Part shown: positions 1 to 4,840 of the stretch, in pieces
Position numbering within the stretch: the first letter of the stretch is position 1
How the letters are laid out: every line of letters starts with the position of its first letter
From: Planctomycetota bacterium
Lineage (GTDB): Bacteria > Planctomycetota > Phycisphaerae > FEN-1346
Reading direction: 5' to 3'
Length of the DNA stretch: 6,219 bases
Assembly: GCA_026387055.1 (NCBI GenBank)
Contig: JAPLML010000070.1
Span: 1 to 6,219, forward strand
Notes under the pieces: model-generated
Database searches by the model: none
Told to the model about the DNA's origin: nothing
The model's input: the letters and a program-made list of their open reading frames with translations, nothing else
Made by a program: the position numbers and the translations under genes

Positions 1-826
1 GCTGCTCGGCGACCCGCTTCTGGTCCTCGCCCACGTAGAAGACCGCGGAGCGGTACTGCGAACCCACGTCCGGGCCCTGGCGGTTGACCTGGGTGGGATC
101 GTGGATCTCGAAGAACAGGCGGGCGAGCTGCTCGTACGAGACGCGGGCCGGGTCGAAGACGATCTCGACGGCCTCGGCGTGGCCGGTCGTGCCGGTCGAG
201 ACCTGCTCGTAGGACGGCGTCTGGACCTTGCCGCCCGTGTAGCCGGAGGTGACGGCCAGGACGCCGCCCACCTGCCGGAACGCATGTTCCACGCCCCAGA
301 AACAGCCCCCGGCGAAGATCGCACGCTGGAGCGGCCACTTCGACTCCGGGATGAAGACCAGCGAGGCCGAGTTCACGCAGTGCCGCACGTCCTTCTCGGT
401 GAGCTTCTCGCCGGTGAACACGTGGCCGAGGTGGCCGCCGCCCGCGGCGCAGAGGATTGCGGTCCGCCGGCCGTCGGCGTCGGGCCGGCGCTGGACGGCC
501 CCCGGGATTTCATCGTCGAAGCTCGGCCACCCGCACTGCGAGGAGAACTTGCTCTCCGAAAGATAGAGCCTCGCGCCGCACTGCCGGCAGATATAGAGGC
601 CGCGCTCGAAGTGGTTCCAGTACTTGCCGGTGAAGGGCGCTTCCGTGCCCTTGTCGAGGATGACGTGCTTCTCGGCCTCGCTGAGCGGCGGCATCTTCGG
701 CGTCTCGGCCGACCCCTGGTGACCGGTCTTTTCGGACATGCTCTCTCCCCCTTCCGTGCCGGGCGCCGCGCAGCCGGCCATCGCCAGGAGGACCAACGCG
801 CCGGCACTGAAGATGCCGAACCTCAT
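1..826 (-). CDS. msrBA: MsrB-MsrA fusion, methionine sulfoxide reductase, putative lipoprotein (3' end cut by window edge)
   Basis: Reduces methionine sulfoxide in oxidised proteins: MsrB acts on the R form and MsrA on the S form. The 275 visible codons show a lipoprotein signal (hydrophobic residues 4-18, lipobox AMAGC, Cys19), a short linker, then MsrB at about 45-160 and MsrA from about 168. MsrB motifs: CRQC (80-83), CGWPSF (Cys98, a candidate resolving Cys), GGHLGHVF and RHCVNSAS with the catalytic Cys150. MsrA motifs: GCFWG with the catalytic Cys175, GYTGG, TGHAE and QGPDVGSQYRS. The link between the domains is only about eight residues. The MsrA C-terminus, normally bearing resolving cysteines, lies outside the window. 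The second zinc motif reads CAAG where CxxC is expected. ATG at 826 is chosen because it supplies the lipoprotein signal and follows a purine-rich AAGGGGGAAAGGG. An internal ATG at 739 also has a strong ribosome site. The signal implies envelope location; that is inference. Confidence 0.93.
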   Translation of the reverse strand, partial: MRFGIFSAGALVLLAMAGCAAPGTEGGESMSEKTGHQGSAETPKMPPLSEAEKHVILDKGTEAPFTGKYWNHFERGLYICRQCGARLYLSESKFSSQCGWPSFDDEIPGAVQRRPDADGRRTAILCAAGGGHLGHVFTGEKLTEKDVRHCVNSASLVFIPESKWPLQRAIFAGGCFWGVEHAFRQVGGVLAVTSGYTGGKVQTPSYEQVSTGTTGHAEAVEIVFDPARVSYEQLARLFFEIHDPTQVNRQGPDVGSQYRSAVFYVGEDQKRVAEQ

Positions 827-830
827 GGCG

Positions 831-858
831 GACCCTTTCCCCCTTATCGCTGATTATA
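831..858 (-). promoter_or_regulatory. Probable promoter -10 box and ribosome binding site of the MsrBA gene
   Basis: Reading the minus strand, a perfect TATAAT lies at 858-853, in otherwise very GC-rich DNA. With a 17-base spacer the -35 position (881-876) reads TTCCTG, a poor match to TTGACA, so a sigma-70-type promoter is likely but rests mainly on the -10 box. Transcription would begin near 846, giving a leader of about 20 bases that contains the Shine-Dalgarno-like AAGGGGGAAAGGG (843-831) just before ATG at 826. This suggests the Msr gene can be transcribed apart from the upstream TIM-barrel gene. Confidence 0.55.
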
Positions 859-919
859 GGCCCGCCGGTCCGGTCCAGGAAAGAGCAGCGGGTCTTGCGG
901 AGTTCCGTCGGCTTGATGC

Positions 920-1825
920 TCAGGACCCTCGGGCCAGCCGCTCGTTGAGCTGGCGCCAGGCGGCCATGGACCGGGCGAGATGGTCGCGGGCGTCGCCGCC
1001 GATGCCGTAGCACTGGAGACCCACGGGACCCTTGTAGCCGACCTCGCGGAGCGTCCGCAGGAGCCCCAGCATGTCGAAGCTGCCCTCGTCGAGCGGCACG
1101 ATCCACTTGCCCTTCCCGGCGCGGAGGTCGGCGGCGCGATCCGACCCGTTGATGCTCACCGCCACCAGGAGCGGGCCGGCGGACTTCAGGAGCGGCGCGA
1201 TGTTCTTCTCGTCGTCGACCTTCAGGAAGTGGCACAGGTTGAACATGACGCCGACGTTGGGCCGGTCGACCTTGCGGGCCACGCGGACGGCGTCGTCCAC
1301 CTTCTCGAGCCAGTCGCTGACGTGGGGATAGAGCGCCAGCTTCACGCCGTGCGGTTGGGCCAGGTCGGCCATCTCGCGCAGGAGCGCGACAGCCCGCTCG
1401 TCGCCGGCGGTGTCGGAGGGCTTGCCCCCGCCCACCAGGATCGCGAGCATCGTGTCGCGGCCCTTCAGGAGCGGGAGGATGTCCTTGAGCCGCGGATCGT
1501 ACGGCTGCTTCTGTCCGGGGGCGATGTCGAGGCGGACGTAAACCTGGAACAGTTTCAGCCCGGCGGCATCGAGGGTCTGGAGCCGCTCCGGCACCTTGTC
1601 GAGCCAGAGGTGCCCCGCCCCGTCATAGCCGAGGTCCTTGAGCATCTCGGCCTGCTGCGGAAGGTCGCGCTTCTTGGCGTCGTGCGTATCCATGCAGAGG
1701 GCGAAGAAGGGGAACGCGCGGGCGGGCGGATCGGCGCCCCGGACCGCGGCCCCTGCCCCGCCGAGGAGCACGCACACCGCCAGCGGCAGCGCCGTCGCGA
1801 GGAACGGCAGGTGGTGGCGCCTCAT
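920..1825 (-). CDS. Exported xylose-isomerase-like TIM barrel protein (sugar phosphate isomerase/epimerase superfamily)
   Basis: A 301-residue protein with an N-terminal signal (MRRHH, hydrophobic core about 7-28) and one TIM-barrel domain at about 37-295. Family signs are the strand/helix pattern and the segments LALYPH (163-168), VGVMFNLCHF (191-200), VAVSING (221-227) and VGLQCYG (268-274). Relatives isomerise or epimerise sugars using a metal held by Glu, Asp, His and Glu. Here the equivalent places seem to carry Tyr166, Asn196, His199 and Gln271, so ordinary metal catalysis is doubtful; this alignment is by eye. I recall similar VMFNLCH/GLQCYG proteins in planctomycete genomes. ATG at 1825 is preferred over TTG 1849 and ATG 1840 because GGAG lies nine bases upstream and the signal then begins directly. 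It sits 133 bases after the fucose-isomerase-like gene and 93 bases before the Msr gene. Substrate unknown. Confidence 0.85.
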   Translation of the reverse strand: MRRHHLPFLATALPLAVCVLLGGAGAAVRGADPPARAFPFFALCMDTHDAKKRDLPQQAEMLKDLGYDGAGHLWLDKVPERLQTLDAAGLKLFQVYVRLDIAPGQKQPYDPRLKDILPLLKGRDTMLAILVGGGKPSDTAGDERAVALLREMADLAQPHGVKLALYPHVSDWLEKVDDAVRVARKVDRPNVGVMFNLCHFLKVDDEKNIAPLLKSAGPLLVAVSINGSDRAADLRAGKGKWIVPLDEGSFDMLGLLRTLREVGYKGPVGLQCYGIGGDARDHLARSMAAWRQLNERLARGS

Positions 1826-1844
1826 CTCATCGATCTCCATGCCT

Positions 1845-1939
1845 GCCAAGCGTTCGCACCTGCTTGGCCTGACTTCTCATGCTGTCGCCCTGGGCGAGGT
1901 CGCCGCGGCGACCGAGTCGAAGGGTCTCGCCGTGCGAAC
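1845..1939. repeat. MITE-like nested inverted repeat in the 133-base gap 1826-1958
   Basis: Three inverted repeats are packed here. GCCAAGC at 1845-1851 matches GCTTGGC at 1862-1868 (7 bp stem, 10-base loop). GGTCGCCGCGGCGACC at 1898-1913 is a perfect 16-base palindrome. GTTCGCAC at 1852-1859 is the inverse of GTGCGAAC at 1932-1939 and flanks the palindrome. On the minus strand the text CCTTCGACTC ... CAGGGCGACA resembles a dispersed intergenic repeat I remember from many bacterial genomes; this is memory, not a search. It may also act as an attenuator or RNA-stabilising structure between the genes at 3416-1959 and 1825-920. I saw no convincing terminator T-run. Confidence 0.5.
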
Positions 1940-1958
1940 AACTGAACACGCCCAGCCC

Positions 1959-3416
1959 TCAACCCTCCATCACCACTTTTATGCCCATGAGTTGGGCCAG
2001 TTGGTTGACGCCCTGCACGTGGTTGCCGTAGAAGACCACCCGGTGCAGCAGGGTCATCATGCCTTCCTTTTCGATGACGCCGCTGCCCCAGTTCTGGAGC
2101 ATCTTCCGGGCGTCGGCCACCTGGGCGGTGATCTGCGTGCGGCAGCCGCGGTCGTCGAAATCGGGGATCTCGATGATCTTCTGGGCCGACAGGAGCATCG
2201 TGTTGAGGTTGGCGAGCTTCGCGCACGTGATCTCCTGCCCGACGCGCAGCTCCACCTCGAGCGCCGCCCCGTGGTTGTCGTCGCGATGGGTGCGGAGGAT
2301 GAACGGGGCCCGCTCGCCGGCCGGGCCGTCCATCTTCGTCGGCGACACGCAGTGGGCGTGGATCACCGCGTTCTTCGATGTGTCGAACAGCGGATCGGTG
2401 ACGAACCCCGGCACGCCGAACGCGTAGCCGAACAGGAGCTGCGTCAGGACCGAATCCATGTCGCCCTCGCACGTGCCCACCAGGCCCAGGTCGCCCAGCT
2501 TGCTGAACGTGAGGCACCCCTTCGCCGGCTTGCCCATGCAGAGCGAACTCGTGACGGCCCGGGCGCCGTGCCGGATCATCAGGTTCCTGGTGGCCAGGTA
2601 CAGCCGGGCCGAGTTCACGATCTCGGCCCGCGGCGGCTCGACGATTCTCTTGGCCGGCCGAATCCAGTACCCTTCCGCCTCGGCCTCGGCGGCGGCAAGG
2701 TCCACCGCCTTGTGGGCGTCCATGATCTCGGGGCCGGTGATGGGGATCATCTCGGCGCCGAAGCGCTCCTTGACCATCTCGGGCGAGCAGGCCGGGGCCG
2801 TGCCGCGCGGGCCGCCCACCACGAGGATCTTCGACTGCCGCATCCGCACCGGCACCCGCAGGAGGGCCGCGGCCCGGTCGATGTCGGCGTAGTCGCGTGA
2901 GGCCACGAGGATCACCCGCTTGCCCGCCTTCTGCCACTGCGGGACGTACATCCAGTCGTGCCCGCTGAAGGGCTGCGAGAAGATGGCCGTGGGGAGGCCC
3001 GTGTTGACGAAGGCGAGGAGCGGCCCGCCGGAGCCGAAGGCCAGGTGCACCAGCAGGAGCGCGTCGGGCTGGCCGATCGTCGCCGCCAGCGCGGCCGCCG
3101 CCTGATCGTCGTTGGGGATGAGCTCCCCGCCGACGAACTGGACGTCGCCCATCCGCTGCTGGAGGCCCGCCAGGTACTTCTGAAACATGACCACCTCGGC
3201 CTTGGCGTCGAACTCCGGCTTGGGCCACGCGCCGCCGAGACCCACGTAGACCACGTGGATCTTGACCGGCGGCAGCTTGGGCCAGCCGACGTCTTCGGCC
3301 GTCACCACGGCGGGCGCGGGGGCCGCTTTCCGCGCCGCCGCGCACCCGGCCATCAGCATCCCGCCGGCGATCGCCGACGTTTCGAGGAATTGACGGCGGG
3401 TCAGTCCGCGACTCAT
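1959..3416 (-). CDS. Tat-exported, lipobox-bearing fucose-isomerase-like protein (complete paralogue)
   Basis: A 485-residue protein of the L-fucose/L-arabinose isomerase fold (COG2407-like, by motif recognition). The N-terminus is a twin-arginine signal (LTRRQFLETS, RR at 7-8) followed by lipobox LMAGC with Cys25, so export as a folded, possibly lipidated protein is expected. Landmarks: GWPKLPP (44-50), FSQPFSGHDWMY (146-157), AEAEAEGYW (243-251), GCLTFSKL (300-307), TCEGDMDS (315-322), VTDP (339-342), HAHC (353-356), VADARK (433-438), LLHRVVFYG (456-464). Glu317 and Asp341 are 24 residues apart, as are Glu337 and Asp361 of E. coli FucI; His353/355 and His458 could complete a metal site. ATG 3416 is fixed by the Tat signal and by GGGAGG upstream. 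It is a close paralogue of the gene at 4841-6219. Enzymatic activity and substrate are unknown; a binding role is possible. Confidence 0.87.
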   Translation of the reverse strand: MSRGLTRRQFLETSAIAGGMLMAGCAAARKAAPAPAVVTAEDVGWPKLPPVKIHVVYVGLGGAWPKPEFDAKAEVVMFQKYLAGLQQRMGDVQFVGGELIPNDDQAAAALAATIGQPDALLLVHLAFGSGGPLLAFVNTGLPTAIFSQPFSGHDWMYVPQWQKAGKRVILVASRDYADIDRAAALLRVPVRMRQSKILVVGGPRGTAPACSPEMVKERFGAEMIPITGPEIMDAHKAVDLAAAEAEAEGYWIRPAKRIVEPPRAEIVNSARLYLATRNLMIRHGARAVTSSLCMGKPAKGCLTFSKLGDLGLVGTCEGDMDSVLTQLLFGYAFGVPGFVTDPLFDTSKNAVIHAHCVSPTKMDGPAGERAPFILRTHRDDNHGAALEVELRVGQEITCAKLANLNTMLLSAQKIIEIPDFDDRGCRTQITAQVADARKMLQNWGSGVIEKEGMMTLLHRVVFYGNHVQGVNQLAQLMGIKVVMEG

Positions 3417-3435
3417 GGAGGGTACCTCCCAGTAA
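3417..3435 (-). promoter_or_regulatory. Ribosome binding site inside a small hairpin, with leader octamer TTACTGGG
   Basis: On the minus strand the leader ends TTACTGGG (3435-3428), then a Shine-Dalgarno GGGAGG, then TACCCTCC and the ATG. GGAGG (3429-3425) is complementary to CCTCC (3421-3417) with a TAC loop, so a 5 bp GC-rich hairpin would cover the ribosome site and touch the start codon. The octamer is repeated at the same 11-base distance from the start codon of the gene at 4576. Both facts are visible in the sequence; a regulatory role is inference. Confidence 0.5.
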
Positions 3436-3495
3436 GGCCTGATTCATGCCGTAGCGTCACCGGCAGGCGCGCCAACGTGGCGGCACAGTAGTCCG

Positions 3496-3513
3496 TCACA
3501 CTTGTTCGTGTGA
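3496..3513. repeat. Small hairpin TCACAC/GTGTGA
   Basis: TCACAC (3496-3501) pairs with GTGTGA (3508-3513) across the six-base loop TTGTTC. It lies in the 194-base gap between the genes at 4576-3611 and 3416-1959, next to the larger palindrome. No T-run follows on either strand, so it is a weak terminator candidate and could be part of the same repeat. Confidence 0.4.
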
Positions 3514-3526
3514 GTGCAATTGGGTA

Positions 3527-3554
3527 GCGCGGTGGGCAGTCCTGCCCGCCGCGC
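3527..3554. repeat. GC-rich palindrome, terminator-like or REP-like
   Basis: GCGCGGTGGGCAG (3527-3539) faces CTGCCCGCCGCGC (3542-3554): 12 of 13 positions pair, with a single G-T/A-C mismatch and a centre of two bases. CAATTG occurs on both sides (3517-3522 and 3573-3578). It is 57 bases past the stop of the gene at 4576-3611, so it could terminate or protect that transcript, but there is no T-run. The GGTGGGCAG/CTGCCCGCC core is like intergenic palindromes I associate with planctomycete genomes; that association is from memory. The rest of the gap 3417-3610 holds nothing else I can name. Confidence 0.55.
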
Positions 3555-3610
3555 TTAACTTACCGACAGTTTCAATTGTGACGCACCAATAGCCCGCCCG
3601 CGGCGACAGA

Positions 3611-4576
3611 CTACTTGCCGACATACGCCCGGTACAGCGCGATCGCCTGCGGGTCGGAAATCTCCCGGCCGATAACCAGCCGCGCGCGGGCCGAAGCCGT
3701 CTCGCCCGCCTTGAGATCGCGGCCAAACAGCGCGAGATACACCGAACGGTGGCCTTCCTCGCCGTAGGGCATGGAGACGGCGAAGCAGTCTTCCGCCGGC
3801 GCCATGAGGACCGCCGCCAGGCCGCGCTCGGCATCGCGCCGCAGGGCCAGCGGCGCGGCCAGCCGGGGCATGATCCTCCAGTCCACGGGGTTCGGCGGGC
3901 GACTCCACCGGCCGTCGGTAATCGTCCGCACGGCAGCGTCGTCGCGAGGAAACGCCTGCCAGTCGCCGGCCGATTTCCTGGCCTCCAGGAAGCCGGCCTT
4001 CCCGCCCGCGTCCGGGTTCTCCTGGACGTAGACGAACGAGGCCGGGAACCCTTCGAAATATGAGGCCAGGAACAACTCGAACCGACGCAGGTCCTGCTGG
4101 GGCTTGACGGTCGCCTGAAAATCCAGCACGTCGGGCGCCGTCCAGCGGTAGACGGCTGCGATCTCAAGCGGGTGCTCTTTGTCCGGCAGCCAGCGCACTT
4201 CCACGGCCCCGTCGGAAAGCAGCTGCGCCTGGCTCGACCAGTCCCATGCGGCCGGTCCGAAGCGGGCGTCGGCCGTGAGCAGGCGATAGGGGGAGAAGAG
4301 GCCCAGCGCGCCGGCCACGGGTGCGCCCGAGGCCCCTTCCAGCACAGGACGAAGGCCGAGCGACTTGCCCCCCGCCCGCAAAGTGCCTCGCCAAGCGCCC
4401 GTATCGAAATGGTACTCGCTCCCCGCGGCGGTGAAGGCCAACCGGGGCGGCGGCGCTTTGGCCACATCCGGGGGTGGGGCGCCTGGCTCCGCCGCAACCG
4501 CCGACAGGAGGCCAAGCGCGACGGCCCAGCCCAGACAGCCTCCCGCCACGAGCCACCGCCGGCGCGAACGTTTCAT
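3611..4576 (-). CDS. Exported protein of unknown function
   Basis: A 321-residue protein with a Sec-type signal: basic MKRSRRR, hydrophobic core about 9-28, likely cleavage near AVAA|EPG at residue 29. I do not recognise a named family. The mature part begins with a Pro/Ala-rich linker (30-45) and then reads as mostly beta strands with many aromatic residues, including DTGAWRGTL, FELFLASYFEGFPASFVYVQEN, PVDWRIMPRLA, SMPYGEEGHRSVYLALFG and RLVIGREISDP. A beta-sandwich of the carbohydrate-binding or mutarotase-like kind would fit, but that is impression rather than motif. There are no transmembrane segments after the signal. ATG 4576 starts the signal directly and has GGGGTGA about seven bases upstream. 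It lies between the two isomerase-like paralogues, which suggests a shared exported process. Confidence 0.78.
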   Translation of the reverse strand: MKRSRRRWLVAGGCLGWAVALGLLSAVAAEPGAPPPDVAKAPPPRLAFTAAGSEYHFDTGAWRGTLRAGGKSLGLRPVLEGASGAPVAGALGLFSPYRLLTADARFGPAAWDWSSQAQLLSDGAVEVRWLPDKEHPLEIAAVYRWTAPDVLDFQATVKPQQDLRRFELFLASYFEGFPASFVYVQENPDAGGKAGFLEARKSAGDWQAFPRDDAAVRTITDGRWSRPPNPVDWRIMPRLAAPLALRRDAERGLAAVLMAPAEDCFAVSMPYGEEGHRSVYLALFGRDLKAGETASARARLVIGREISDPQAIALYRAYVGK

Positions 4577-4595
4577 GGCGTCGTCACCCCAGTAA
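4577..4595 (-). promoter_or_regulatory. Leader octamer TTACTGGG and ribosome site of the unknown exported gene
   Basis: On the minus strand TTACTGGG (4595-4588) continues as GTGACGACGCC into ATG 4576. The octamer ends 11 bases before the start codon, exactly as it does upstream of the gene starting at 3416. GGGGTGA is the best ribosome site available. Unlike the 3416 leader there is no hairpin over the start. Confidence 0.4.
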
Positions 4596-4636
4596 CCCCT
4601 CCGTTACGTATGCGTTTACCGTGCCTGCTTGCGTGC

Positions 4637-4788
4637 GCCCCTCTCCCCTTGTGGGAGGAGGGGACGGGGGTGAGGGGCCTCGTGGCCCAGACGCCCCGTC
4701 TGGGCATCCTGCACAGCCGAGGGCGGCTGTGCCACAGACGACTCACCCTCACCCGGCTTCGCCACCCTCTCCCATCAAGGGAGAGGGT
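4637..4788. repeat. Composite intergenic element of four stem-loops
   Basis: Most of the 264-base gap 4577-4840 is made of inverted repeats. They are: CCCCTCTCCC (4638-4647) with GGGAGGAGGGG (4653-4663), one bulge; GCCCAGACG (4685-4693) with CGTCTGGGC (4697-4705), 9 bp and a 3-base loop; GCACAGCCG (4711-4719) with CGGCTGTGC (4724-4732), 9 bp and a 4-base loop; CCCTCTCCC (4765-4773) with GGGAGAGGG (4779-4787), 9 bp and a 5-base loop. The two outer hairpins, each with a nearby GGGTGAGGG or CCCTCACCC, are inverted copies of one another, so the whole looks like a non-coding mobile element. The CCCTCTCCC/GGTGAGGG wording resembles a very widespread bacterial intergenic repeat (memory). It may also end transcription of the gene at 4841-6219. 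I see nothing in 4789-4840 or 4596-4636. Confidence 0.65.
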
Positions 4789-4840
4789 TGACCAGCCTCT
4801 CGCACACGGCGCGGCGGGTCAGGAGGCCTGGGCCGCCCTG

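Noticed and set aside
101..853. Plus-strand open frame of 250 codons
   Set aside because: It is antisense to MsrBA, whose catalytic motifs are unmistakable on the minus strand.
510..1235. Minus-strand open frame of 241 codons bridging the TIM-barrel and Msr genes
   Set aside because: It is a shifted frame over the ends of two genes with clear motifs, and has an Arg-rich shadow composition.
1825..1849. TTG at 1849 or ATG at 1840 as start of the TIM-barrel gene
   Set aside because: Neither has a good ribosome site, and both put extra acidic residues before the signal; ATG 1825 has GGAG at nine bases.
980..1945. Plus-strand open frame of 321 codons
   Set aside because: It is antisense to the TIM-barrel gene and runs across its upstream repeat; composition is typical of a mirror frame.
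1638..2900. Plus-strand open frame of 420 codons
   Set aside because: It crosses two minus-strand genes and the gap between them, with no recognisable domain.
1822..3447. A 541-codon minus-strand open frame overlapping the Tat-exported paralogue
   Set aside because: It is the shifted frame of the real gene, extremely rich in Arg, Gly and Pro, and lacks the conserved motifs seen in the chosen frame.
3496..4515. Minus-strand open frame of 339 codons over the unknown exported gene
   Set aside because: The frame at 3611-4576 has a proper signal peptide, a ribosome site and balanced composition; this one is Arg/Ser/Pro-rich and reads through the palindrome downstream.
4637..4788. CRISPR array
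   Set aside because: The repeats are inverted hairpins of differing sequence, not evenly spaced direct repeats with unique spacers.
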